A stretch of 64,000 bases of DNA from Asaia krungthepensis NRIC 0535 (GTDB lineage: Bacteria; Pseudomonadota; Alphaproteobacteria; Acetobacterales; Acetobacteraceae). The notes beneath the pieces were generated by a model. The model worked only from the letters and a program-made list of their open reading frames with translations. It ran no database searches and was not told where the DNA came from. The translations under genes and the position numbers were made by a program. The stretch covers positions 1-64,000 of the forward strand of contig NZ_BAPV01000008.1 in the NCBI RefSeq assembly GCF_025995175.1. Direction: 5' to 3'. How positions within the stretch are numbered: the first letter of the stretch is position 1; each line of letters begins with the position of its first letter. Below are positions 51,412 to 60,440 of this stretch, one piece after another.

Positions 51412-52299
51412 ATGAAAATAGCTGCCGCCTCTCTCATCGGTCTGATCGCTCTGGGTACCCTGTCGGGTCAGGCACGCGCCGATGCTATCCCCGCCGCCTG
51501 CATGAGCGTCTCTGCCGCCTCACGTACCATGGGCTCGGCCAGCCTCGCGATGACGGGATACGGGGCCACGCTTTCAGGCAACAGCGCCCATCTGACGGTA
51601 GGGCAGGTTTCAGTTCAGGATCGACAGGGCCATCTCACCCTGCCCAATCTGCGCGACGCGAACGCCCTGATCTCCTTCGGGCTGCTCAAACTCGTCCATG
51701 ACGGCAGTCCTGCCGGTTGCCGCGGCGTCGATGGACGCCCCGCACTAAAAAATTTGCGTGAAGCCCTGCATAAGGGCGCTGTTGCGGAGCTCGTCTGGCA
51801 CCAGGTCGGCCTCTCTGAAAGAGACTCCCGTTACGCGGCGGATCAGATTACCGCTACGCTGAGAGCCGGTCAGGCACGGGGGAGTATCGATATTGTCTTC
51901 GCAACGAACGGGCTGACCTCGCCTGGCGGCTCGGCCCTGCCAGGCAGCGTACGCACGACACTGACGATCCCCGAGCAGATGCTCGATGACACCAAATCGC
52001 CTACCGGGCGCATCACGATTTCGTCTCTTGAGGGGATCTGGGCAAAGGGCCGGCTGGACGGCAATGGCTGGGTCGCCCCGGGTCATACCGCGGGTTCGAG
52101 TTCGGGCGAGCTTCACCTGACGATCACCGATCTCAACGATCTGCTTGCCGTCATCCGGCCTGTCTTGCCGACCGGCGTCAGCACTGCGCTCTCTGTAGCC
52201 CAGTTCATGGGACATCGTGACGGAAACAAGGTGACCTGGGATCTGACGCTCTCCAGCGGCATTCTCAAGGTCAATTCCATCCCTATCCCGGTTAACTGA
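51412..52299 (+). CDS. Secreted protein of unknown function
   Basis: The protein has 295 residues with a signal peptide (KIAAASLIGLIALGTLSGQARADA, about 2-24). The mature part is regular and beta-rich, rich in Gly/Ser/Thr: SASLAMTGYGATLSGNSAHLTVGQVSVQDRQGHLTLPNLRDAN, DIVFATNGLTSPGGSALPGSVRTTLTIPEQML, and a C-terminal KVTWDLTLSSGILKVNSIPIPVN. Two Cys, at about 31 and 103. This looks like a periplasmic lipid-binding or AsmA/DUF945-like fold, but I cannot name the family. A start at 51388 adds eight residues. It diverges from the decarboxylase. Confidence 0.6.
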   Translation: MKIAAASLIGLIALGTLSGQARADAIPAACMSVSAASRTMGSASLAMTGYGATLSGNSAHLTVGQVSVQDRQGHLTLPNLRDANALISFGLLKLVHDGSPAGCRGVDGRPALKNLREALHKGAVAELVWHQVGLSERDSRYAADQITATLRAGQARGSIDIVFATNGLTSPGGSALPGSVRTTLTIPEQMLDDTKSPTGRITISSLEGIWAKGRLDGNGWVAPGHTAGSSSGELHLTITDLNDLLAVIRPVLPTGVSTALSVAQFMGHRDGNKVTWDLTLSSGILKVNSIPIPVN

Positions 52300-52582
52300 G
52301 AAGCAGAGAATCCCAGGCGCATTGGACGGGTGGTATGGGGCAACGCAGTTGCGCGGCGTGGGAGTCACCGTTCTGGTGTAGCGGGTGAAGCACCCCTGCC
52401 ATACGGCAATCTCCTATGAGGTCATAAAGCCGCCCCCCATAGTGCTCGTGTCGACATATTGACTCCCCGCCTAGCCACGAAGCAGATCGTCGCCCTCGAT
52501 CACGACAACATGGTTTGGTCGAGGCCAATGCCTGGGTGCACCTTAAGCGCTGATTCGGAAAACCGTGTTCGGGAGCAGAGGC

Positions 52583-53293
52583 ATGGCTTGGTGGTCGCGC
52601 CTTGTACCAGGCAGTAAAGGTGCGGCGCGACGCGAGCCCCTCTTGGGCAGAACAGGACAGAATGCGTCTCACCTATCAGCAGCACGCGAGTGGCTCGCCA
52701 TCCAGTCTGGCCGACCTTTCTCATGGACGGCGTTCGACCCCCTCCCCGAGGGGCCGACTCTCTATCTCGGCGATCCCCTCAGCGACATCGAGACTTTGGG
52801 GCATGTGACCTTACCCGAAGCGGCCTTTCCCCTGACCCCATGGGTTTTCGAATCGGGGGATGAAAGCGACGCCTATTACGCTCATACCAACAGCCTCATC
52901 TGGCTTGAGGCCGCGGGGACCATGCCGCACACAAAGCAGATGGTCCTCGAATTCAGCGTAGATGCTGGCTGTATCGGGATCTTTACCGAGACAGGTCGCA
53001 CCGCCTTAGTCAAACTGGACGCAGTCGAAGGGCCGGGCACCACGTTCGAATGGCTCACCGCCCGAATTCCACCCGGCGCCCATTTCGCCGTGACTCTTTC
53101 CGTCTCCACCGGCCATGCATCCCTCTTCATCGCCAGTACGGGGAGCGACGGAGGCTTTGGTGCTGCCTCCCTGTACGACAAGCGAGGGATTCTGAGCGGC
53201 GTCCTGATCGACATCGCAGGTCGCGCCGGCGATCGCTGTTTCATCGATCGGCTCCTGCCGGAGCAGGGACGCGCCCGCTCTCATCCGGGATGA
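52583..53293 (+). CDS. Unknown cytoplasmic protein
   Basis: The protein has 236 residues. I recognise no family. N-terminal AWWSRLVPGSKGAARREPLLG is basic; the rest alternates strands and acidic loops: EGPTLYLGDPLSDIETLGHVTLPEAAFPLTPWVF, YYAHTNSLIWLEAAGTMP, MVLEFSVDAGCIGIFTETGRTALVKLDAVEGPGTTFEWLTARIPPGAHFAVTLSVSTGH, and RCFIDRLLPEQG. This may be a carbohydrate-binding-like beta-sandwich, perhaps a cell-surface glycan enzyme accessory (inference). No signal peptide. GGGAG before the ATG. Its end overlaps the convergent SDR gene by 13 bases. Confidence 0.5.
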   Translation: MAWWSRLVPGSKGAARREPLLGRTGQNASHLSAAREWLAIQSGRPFSWTAFDPLPEGPTLYLGDPLSDIETLGHVTLPEAAFPLTPWVFESGDESDAYYAHTNSLIWLEAAGTMPHTKQMVLEFSVDAGCIGIFTETGRTALVKLDAVEGPGTTFEWLTARIPPGAHFAVTLSVSTGHASLFIASTGSDGGFGAASLYDKRGILSGVLIDIAGRAGDRCFIDRLLPEQGRARSHPG

Positions 53294-54081
53294 CGCAACA
53301 ACCCACCCTCGACCCGCAACGCAGCGCCAGAAGTCGCCGAGGCCAGCGGCGAACAGACATAGGCGACCATATTCGCCACTTCCTCCGGATCGGCCAGTCG
53401 ATCGATCAGCGTGGTCGGCCTGTTCTCCCTCAGGAAGCCCGCTTCCACTTCCTCCGCCGTTCGACCCGATTTTTCTGCCGCCTTGTCGATCATGCTCATG
53501 ACCCCCTCGGTGCGTGTCGGGCCTGGAAGAACGCTATTGATCGTCACGCCACTCCCCTTGACGCTCTCCGCCAACCCACGCGCGATAGCGATCTGTGCGG
53601 CCTTGCTGAACCCGTAATGGATCATCTCGGCAGGGATATTGAGACCCGACTCACTTGAAATGAAGACGATACGTCCCTGCTTGCGGTCCACCATTCCAGG
53701 CAGATAAGCGCGCGAAAGCCTCACTCCGCTCATGACATTGATGTCGAAAAAGCGCAGCCACTCCTCATCGCTGATCTCGCCGAACGGCACTTCCTCGAAA
53801 ATACCCAGATTATTGACCAGCACATCGACCCCGGGATGCGCCTCGACCAGTTGGGCGATGATTTCGGGTTTCGCCACATCCCCCGCGAACCCGGTCAGCT
53901 TGGCCTCGGGTGCCACCTTTTTGATGGTCTCGATGGCAGCGTTTGTCCGCTCCTCGCCTCGACCATTCACGATCACATGCGCGCCTGCCTCGGCAAGCCG
54001 CTGCGCAATCGCCAATCCGATCCCGCCTGTCGACCCTGTGACCAGTGCCTTCTTTCCTGAAAGATCCAGTTTGAGCATCAT
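53281..54081 (-). CDS. Short-chain dehydrogenase/reductase
   Basis: The 266-residue protein is a classical SDR: cofactor motif KKALVTGSTGGIGLAIAQRLAEAG near 10-20, NNLG-type DVLVNNLGIFEEVPF, the catalytic Ser in VFISSESGLNIP, and Tyr-xxx-Lys in HYGFSKAAQIA near 155, followed by LPGPTRTEG. The Asn-Gly-Arg after the second strand (IVNGRGEERTN) suits NADP(H). The substrate is unknown; SDRs are numerous in acetic acid bacteria. GGAG lies upstream of ATGATG, either of which may be the start. Confidence 0.88.
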   Translation of the reverse strand: MMLKLDLSGKKALVTGSTGGIGLAIAQRLAEAGAHVIVNGRGEERTNAAIETIKKVAPEAKLTGFAGDVAKPEIIAQLVEAHPGVDVLVNNLGIFEEVPFGEISDEEWLRFFDINVMSGVRLSRAYLPGMVDRKQGRIVFISSESGLNIPAEMIHYGFSKAAQIAIARGLAESVKGSGVTINSVLPGPTRTEGVMSMIDKAAEKSGRTAEEVEAGFLRENRPTTLIDRLADPEEVANMVAYVCSPLASATSGAALRVEGGLLRHPG

Positions 54082-54611
54082 TTGTCTCCATTTATTCGAT
54101 ATCAATCGAACAAGTGACATGCGAGGAAGTTGCGTAGCACCGATGTACGCCCGACCTCCCACTCAAGAGACGCGCATTCGCACGCGCCCCAGGCCGGGAC
54201 GACAACAATGGCGAAGGGGAGTTGCCTCGCATACGACCGCAAGGCAGTCTTCCAGGAGGGCGAAGGAGCGCCTCACGGGAGATAGCAATACCCCGAACCG
54301 CTGCAATGGGGCTTTCTTCAATCCCTCACCGACGGACGGTCATCCTTTCGAAACCCGCAATGACCGAGGCATCGTTCATAAGGGCGGTCTTTCCGAGGAA
54401 AGCGGGGCACGGCCTTACGGAAGGATGGCGACGTTGCAGACGGAACCACCAGAGCTTTGACATACCTCGCCAGAGAATAGTCCCCCTGAGGAACAGGCTG
54501 CGCCATAAGCTGCGCAAGAGGGAGCCGCCCTCTTGGAAGTGGCGAGGTAGCACACCGTCTAGGCTCCCTATCTATGACTAACCCAAAACGGTCAGGTGCC
54601 ACTCACCGCGT
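54082..54611. other. Intergenic region with potential RNA structure
   Basis: About 530 bases between the SDR and mfd genes without a supportable gene. The left end holds the SDR ribosome site. Positions 54463-54472 (TACCTCGCCA) and 54540-54549 are exact complements, closing an 87-nt segment that also contains an inner AAGAGGG/CCCTCTT hairpin and the direct repeat GCTGCGC. A structured RNA is possible but no known class fits; TTGACA at 54457 has no good -10 partner. Confidence 0.35.
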
Positions 54612-57600
54612 TCAGCTATCCGCCTTTTCAGCGAGTTTTTTCAGCGCTCCCATGACCTTGCGGGCCATCGTAATGCGCTGGGCGTTCGTCATTTCGCGCA
54701 CGACTGCCAGCTTCTGATCGGGGCGCAGCTTCACGCCCTGATCCTTGTGACGTTCCACCCATTTCAGCAGCCCCATGGGATTGCGGAATTTGCGGTTGCG
54801 GAACTGGATGACCATGCCCTTGGGACCCGCCTCGAGGCGATCGACTCCGGCAGCGGTACAGAGCCGCTTGATCACGACGACATCGAGCAGGTTTTCGACC
54901 TCCTGCGGCAGAGAGCCGAAACGATCGACCAGTTCAGCGCGAATGGCATCCAGTTCGGCCTCCCCTTCGAGACCCGCAATCCGTCGATACAGCCCCAGCC
55001 GAACGGGAAGATCGCGCACATAAGCGTCGGGGATGAGCACTGGCAGTCCGAGAATGATGTTCGGCGTCCAGTCCTTGTCCTCCGCGCGCTTCTGGTCTTT
55101 CTGCAGGCGCATCGTGGTCACGGCATCTTCGAGCATCTGCTGGTAGAGCTCGATCCCAACCTCCTTGATATGCCCGGACTGTTCATCACCCAGCAAATTG
55201 CCAGCCCCACGCAGATCGAGATCGTGCGAGGCAAGGGTGAACCCTGCGCCAAGCGTATCGAGCGTCTGCATGATCTCAAGACGCTTCTCAGACGCGGGGG
55301 AGAGGCGATGGCTCTGCGGCCAGGTCAGATACGCGTAGCCACGCTGCTTGCCGCGCCCGACGCGCCCGCGAAGCTGGTAGAGCTGCCCCAGGCCGAACAT
55401 GTCGGCCCGATGGATGATGAGCGTATTCACTGCGGGCATATCAAGCCCACTCTCCACGATATTGGTAGAAAGCAAAATATCGTAGCGCCCGTCAGAGAAC
55501 TCGGTCATGACGCGCTCGAGCTCAGCCGGGGTCAGGCGACCATGTGCCTGGACGGTTTTCGCATCGGGCACGATATCGCGCAGACGATCCGCCATGCGGT
55601 CCATATCCTCGATGCGCGGGACAACGCAGAAGACCTGACCACCACGGAACCGCTCACGCTGGATAGCTTCACGGATCATCACACTGTCAAAAGGCGTGAT
55701 GAAAGTCCGTACCGCGAGCCTGTCGGTCGGCGGCGTGGCAATCAGGCTCATTTCACGCACGCCGGTCAACGAAAGCTGCAAGGTTCGCGGCAGTGGCGTG
55801 GCCGAAAGCGTGAGAACATGCACATCTTCGCGCATGGTCTTAAGGCGCTCTTTATGCGCCACACCAAAATGCTGCTCCTCATCGATGATCAGCAAACCCA
55901 GATTCGCGAAATTGATCGATTTGGCGATCAAAGCGTGGGTTCCAACCACGATATCGACCTGACCCTCCTCCAGGGCACGACGTGTCTCAGCAGCCTCCTT
56001 CGCCGTGACGAGACGTGAAAGCTGCGCGATGCGCACAGGAAAGCCCTCGAACCTGGTCGAGAAACTGCGAAAATGCTGACGCGCCAGAAGCGTTGTGGGA
56101 ACCACGACGGCCACCTGCACGCCCGAAAGCGCAGCAACAAAAGCCGCACGCAACGCCACCTCGGTCTTGCCGAAACCTACGTCGCCGCAAACGAGGCGGT
56201 CCATGGGACGGCCGGAGGTCAGATCTTCCAGCACGTCGGCAATCGCGCGGGACTGGTCTTCGGTTTCCACAAAGGGGAAGCGGGCGCAGAACTCATCCCA
56301 CATCCCTTCCGCAGGCATGAGAGAAGGCGCTTCCTTCATGGCGCGACCCGCAGCCGTGCGGATCAGCTCGCCCGCCATATCGCGGATACGCTCTTTCATC
56401 TTGGCCTTGCGGGCCTGCCAAGCCTGACCGCCCAGCTTGTCCAGCGCGACGCCGCCCTGTTCGGAGCCAAAGCGGCTCAGCAATTCGATGTTTTCGACGG
56501 GCAGGAAGAGCTTCTGCGCCCCGTCATAAAGCAGCCTCAGGCAGTCATGAGGCGCGACGCCATCGCTGACCGTCTCGAGCCCCTCGTACCTTCCGATCCC
56601 GTAATCGGCATGAACGACGAGATCCCCCTCGGCAATTTCAGAGGCCTCGGTAATGAACTGTTCAGCGCGTCGCTTGCGGCGCGGCGGCCGGGCTATACGC
56701 TCACCCAGCAGGTCCTGCTCCGAAATGAAGGCCATGCGTTCGGCCACGAAACCACGTTCGAGCCCGAGTAGAACCAGCCCGATCGTGCCCGGCGCAATAC
56801 CTGCCGCACTCGCCCAGCTGTCATGGGACTCGGTTGTGAATTTGTGCTCCTTGAGCAGCGATGCGATGCGCTCGCGTGAGCCTTTGGTCCAGGCCGTGAC
56901 GTAGCAGCGCCGTCCGGCCTTCTCCCAGCCCTCGAGCTGGGTACGAAGCGCCTCGAAGGCGCCCTCGCGCGTGCCATCCTTGCCGCGCACGAAGATTGGC
57001 CCGGGACGACCACCGGCATCGATCCCTTCGGCCATGTCAGGCTTGGCGAAGGGGTTGAGCGCTAGACAGGGTACGCGCGCCAGCATGGCGTCCCAGCCCG
57101 CGCGGTTGAGATACAGCAGATGTGACGGCAGAGCGCGGTAAATGGCTTCCCCCTCACGGGCAGGCGCCTTGCGCGCCTCGAAATGGTCCGCGATCATCTC
57201 CAGCCTTGCCGCAAGGATATCGGGCACCTGATGGTCCATGCTGATCGATGCATCGGGCAGATAATCGACCAGCGTGTCCATATGCTCGTGAAAAAGCGGG
57301 ATATAGTGTTCGAGCCCCGGGAAACGACGCCCCTCCGAGACATTCTCGTAGAGCACATCCGACGCGGAAGACGGCCCGAACAGGTCCCGCCATGCAGACC
57401 GAAAGCGACTGATGGCATCGGGGCTGAGCGCATATTCCGAAACCGGGCGCAGCTTGAAGGCTGCGAGCGTCTCGGTAGAGCGCTGGCTCGACACATCGAA
57501 GCGACGGATATTATCCACTTCATCGCCAAAAAGATCGAGGCGGATCGGCTCGCTCTCTCCCGCGGGGAACAGATCGAAAATCCCGCCACGCGTGGCGAAT

Positions 57601-58067
57601 TCCCCTGCCTCCATCACCGTATCGGTACGGGTATAGCCGCTCGCGATCAGAAGCTCGATCAGCATTGCCTGATCCAGGCTCTCGCCCTTCTTGACCGCGA
57701 TGGCCTGGTTACGAAACGCATCGCGCGGCGGGACGCGCTGGACGAGCGCATGAACCGTGGTGAGCACAATCCGCCGTATCTTGCCCGCAGGCTCGAGCAG
57801 GCGCGTCAGAGTCGCAGCGCGTTCCGCCGTGATCGCCGGGTTGGGCGATACGCGGTCATAGGGCAGGCAATCCCAGGCGGGAAAGCGCAGCACGTGCACG
57901 TCAGGCTCGACATAGGCCAGCATGTCGGCCAAGGCAGCGACGGCGGCATCGTCGCGCGCCACATGGATCAGGGGGCCATCATGCTCACCCAGACGGCGGC
58001 GCAGCAGAAAAGCGGTATAGGCTTCCGGCACGCCCCAAACGGTCGGCCAGCTGGGGGTATCGGTCAT
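54612..58067 (-). CDS. mfd: Transcription-repair coupling factor
   Basis: The 1151-residue protein frees RNA polymerase stalled at DNA damage and recruits UvrA. Domains: UvrB-like N-terminal region (AYTAFLLRRRLGE, ATRGGIFDLFPAG), RNA-polymerase-interacting domain (ADYGIGRYEGLETVSDG near 490), RecG-like helicase with Walker A GDVGFGKTEVALRAAFVAAL near 640 and DEEQ box LLIIDEEQHFGVAHKERLK, motif VI QLRGRVGRGKQRGYAYL, and the C-terminal UvrA-binding TRCF domain. ATG at 58067, divergent from recG, which has a related motor. Confidence 0.97.
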   Translation of the reverse strand: MTDTPSWPTVWGVPEAYTAFLLRRRLGEHDGPLIHVARDDAAVAALADMLAYVEPDVHVLRFPAWDCLPYDRVSPNPAITAERAATLTRLLEPAGKIRRIVLTTVHALVQRVPPRDAFRNQAIAVKKGESLDQAMLIELLIASGYTRTDTVMEAGEFATRGGIFDLFPAGESEPIRLDLFGDEVDNIRRFDVSSQRSTETLAAFKLRPVSEYALSPDAISRFRSAWRDLFGPSSASDVLYENVSEGRRFPGLEHYIPLFHEHMDTLVDYLPDASISMDHQVPDILAARLEMIADHFEARKAPAREGEAIYRALPSHLLYLNRAGWDAMLARVPCLALNPFAKPDMAEGIDAGGRPGPIFVRGKDGTREGAFEALRTQLEGWEKAGRRCYVTAWTKGSRERIASLLKEHKFTTESHDSWASAAGIAPGTIGLVLLGLERGFVAERMAFISEQDLLGERIARPPRRKRRAEQFITEASEIAEGDLVVHADYGIGRYEGLETVSDGVAPHDCLRLLYDGAQKLFLPVENIELLSRFGSEQGGVALDKLGGQAWQARKAKMKERIRDMAGELIRTAAGRAMKEAPSLMPAEGMWDEFCARFPFVETEDQSRAIADVLEDLTSGRPMDRLVCGDVGFGKTEVALRAAFVAALSGVQVAVVVPTTLLARQHFRSFSTRFEGFPVRIAQLSRLVTAKEAAETRRALEEGQVDIVVGTHALIAKSINFANLGLLIIDEEQHFGVAHKERLKTMREDVHVLTLSATPLPRTLQLSLTGVREMSLIATPPTDRLAVRTFITPFDSVMIREAIQRERFRGGQVFCVVPRIEDMDRMADRLRDIVPDAKTVQAHGRLTPAELERVMTEFSDGRYDILLSTNIVESGLDMPAVNTLIIHRADMFGLGQLYQLRGRVGRGKQRGYAYLTWPQSHRLSPASEKRLEIMQTLDTLGAGFTLASHDLDLRGAGNLLGDEQSGHIKEVGIELYQQMLEDAVTTMRLQKDQKRAEDKDWTPNIILGLPVLIPDAYVRDLPVRLGLYRRIAGLEGEAELDAIRAELVDRFGSLPQEVENLLDVVVIKRLCTAAGVDRLEAGPKGMVIQFRNRKFRNPMGLLKWVERHKDQGVKLRPDQKLAVVREMTNAQRITMARKVMGALKKLAEKADS

Positions 58068-58185
58068 CCAGAAATCCAAAGCACGCGCGCCACAATGCAG
58101 TCAGGCTGCCAGGCGATGGTTTCGTTTTGTTCCATGACGGTTCTATCCTATAGCCTGTCGAATTCCTGCTGTCAGCCCATGTTCC

Positions 58186-60300
58186 ATGAAGGCCATGTCT
58201 CCAGAGATCGACCGGATTTCACCCCTGCTCGCGCCGCTTGGCACTCTGTCAGGCATCGGCCCCCGTTACGCCGATCTCCTGCGCAAGGTTGCCTGCGGCC
58301 CGCGCGTGATGGATCTGCTATTCACCCTGCCGAGCAGTTACACGGACAGACGCAGCGTCATGACTCTGGCCGAGGCCCGGACACGCCTGATGCCGGGCGC
58401 TACCCTCACAGCACGGCTGCGCGTGCTCGATATCGCGGCGCCGTCCCGCCCCCGGCAGCCTTTCCGGATACGCGCAACGGATAATAGCGACGATGTCGAG
58501 ATCCTGTTTTTTCATCAGGCCTTTATCCGCTCGGTCGCGGTCGGCGATGAACTCGCGGTTTCGGGGAAGCTGGAACGCTACGGCCTGAACCTGACCCTGC
58601 CCCATCCGGATTACATGGTAGGTTGGGCGCGCCGCGATACCATTCCGGCAATAGACCCGGTCTGGCCACTGACGGCGGGGCTGTTCCCCTCCATCATGCG
58701 CCGCGCCATGCACAGGGCGCTCGACCTGCTGCCGCCTCTGGCAGAATGGATCCCGCCCGATCGGCTTGCACGCCACGACTGGCCGGACTTCGCCGCAGCG
58801 CTTGAAATTCTGCACCGCCCCCCAACCGCGCCTGACCCTGCCGATACAGCCAGAGACTGGTCCCGCCTTGCACTCATGGCCCGGGAGCGTCTTGCCTATG
58901 ATGAGTGTCTTGCCGACCAGCTTTCTCTGGCACTGGCCCGTCGAGAGGCACGCGCCCAGCAAGGACGCAGCCTGATCGGCAATAATTTGCTCCGAGCCGC
59001 TGCGCTCGCGCGGTTCGGCCATGAGCCGACCGGCGCCCAGAAGAGGGCCATCATCGAGATCGATGCGGATATGGAAGCGCCCGTGCCCATGATGCGTCTG
59101 TTGCAAGGAGACGTCGGCGCAGGAAAGACGCTCGTTGCCTTGCTCGCCATGTTGCGTGCTGTGGAAGCAGGGGCGCAGGCAGCGCTCATGGCGCCCACCG
59201 AGATTCTGGCGAGCCAGCATTTCGAAACCCTGTCTCGTCTTTCCGGTGTGGCCTGCATGTATCTTTCAGGCAGCGTCAAGGGCAAGGCGCGCCGCCTAGC
59301 GCTTAAAGCCATTGCCGATGGCACCGCACGGCTCGTTGTGGGCACGCATGCGCTGTTTCAGGAAAAAGTCGTCTTTCATGACCTCGGACTCGCCGTGATC
59401 GACGAACAGCATCGCTTTGGCGTTCAGCAGCGCTCTCTCCTGGGCAGCAAGGGCGCCCAGACCGATATTCTGGTCATGACCGCCACCCCTATTCCGCGCA
59501 CGCTGCTGCTCACACAATGGGGCGATCTGAGCGTCAGCCGCCTGAACGAGAAACCGCCCGGCCGCAAACCGATCCAGACCTCGCTGCATCCGCTCTCGAC
59601 GCTGGATGAGGTGATAGGAGGGATCACGCGCATTCTTGCACGAGGGGCGCAGGTGTTCTGGGTCTGCCCCCTGGTGGAAGAGAGCGAGGTGCTCGATGTC
59701 GCTGCGGCGGAAGCGCGCTGGGCCGATCTGTCACAGCGTCTGACCGTTCCCGTCGGACTGGCGCATGGGCGTCAGGAAATCGCGCAGAGACAGGCCGAAC
59801 TCGACCGCTTCAGACTGGGTGAGACCCGCCTCCTCGTGGCCACGACCGTCATCGAAGTGGGGGTAGATATCCCGAATGCCTCGGTCATGGTGATCGAACA
59901 TGCCGAGCGCTTCGGTCTTGCCCAGCTGCATCAGTTGCGCGGCCGGGTGGGACGCGGCGCGGCAGCCTCGTTCTGCCTTCTGATCTATGATGACGCAACA
60001 GGCGCAACCGGCAAGGAACGGCTTTCCCTCTTGCGCGAAACCGAAGACGGGTTTCTCATAGCGGACAGGGATTTCAGATTACGCGGTGGCGGCGACCTCA
60101 CAGGCAACCGGCAATCGGGTCTCCCGTTATTCCGCCTTACCGAAGGCGTGGACGCAGAAGCGTTACTTGGAGAAGCTCATCAGGATACGTTCTCCCTCAC
60201 AGAAAAATTATCCTCGCAGGGGCATTGCTGTGCAGAACTCCGTGACCTGCTCGCGATATTCGACCGGAACGACACAAACCGGATAAATCGAGCCGGCTAG
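58186..60300 (+). CDS. recG: ATP-dependent DNA helicase RecG
   Basis: The 704-residue protein reverses stalled replication forks and processes Holliday junctions. Seen: N-terminal wedge domain (GIGPRYADLLRKVACGPRVMDLLFTLPSSYTDRR), Walker A RLLQGDVGAGKTLVALLAML near 305, DEQH-type box LAVIDEQHRFGVQQRSLL near 405, TATPIPRTLLLTQWGDLSVSRLNEKPPGR, and motif VI LHQLRGRVGRGAAASFC. It diverges from mfd with 118 bases between. A second ATG lies three codons in. Confidence 0.97.
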   Translation: MKAMSPEIDRISPLLAPLGTLSGIGPRYADLLRKVACGPRVMDLLFTLPSSYTDRRSVMTLAEARTRLMPGATLTARLRVLDIAAPSRPRQPFRIRATDNSDDVEILFFHQAFIRSVAVGDELAVSGKLERYGLNLTLPHPDYMVGWARRDTIPAIDPVWPLTAGLFPSIMRRAMHRALDLLPPLAEWIPPDRLARHDWPDFAAALEILHRPPTAPDPADTARDWSRLALMARERLAYDECLADQLSLALARREARAQQGRSLIGNNLLRAAALARFGHEPTGAQKRAIIEIDADMEAPVPMMRLLQGDVGAGKTLVALLAMLRAVEAGAQAALMAPTEILASQHFETLSRLSGVACMYLSGSVKGKARRLALKAIADGTARLVVGTHALFQEKVVFHDLGLAVIDEQHRFGVQQRSLLGSKGAQTDILVMTATPIPRTLLLTQWGDLSVSRLNEKPPGRKPIQTSLHPLSTLDEVIGGITRILARGAQVFWVCPLVEESEVLDVAAAEARWADLSQRLTVPVGLAHGRQEIAQRQAELDRFRLGETRLLVATTVIEVGVDIPNASVMVIEHAERFGLAQLHQLRGRVGRGAAASFCLLIYDDATGATGKERLSLLRETEDGFLIADRDFRLRGGGDLTGNRQSGLPLFRLTEGVDAEALLGEAHQDTFSLTEKLSSQGHCCAELRDLLAIFDRNDTNRINRAG

Positions 60301-60440
60301 AGCCCGGGTATATTGGTTACAGAAATACTTATTTAATAGTTTGAAATAACATGAGACGACAAATAATGAGTATGCGTCGCTATGCTTGCTCAAACCCGGT
60401 TTGTCTTTCATAACCTATATTCCCGTCAGAGAGAGGCGAC

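Noticed and set aside
54150-54611. Considered as RNase P RNA, 6S RNA or SRP RNA
   Set aside because: GAGGAAAGCGGGGC and AGTCCCCCTGAGG look partly like pieces of RNase P and 6S RNAs, but the other conserved elements of each are missing and the overall fold does not fit.
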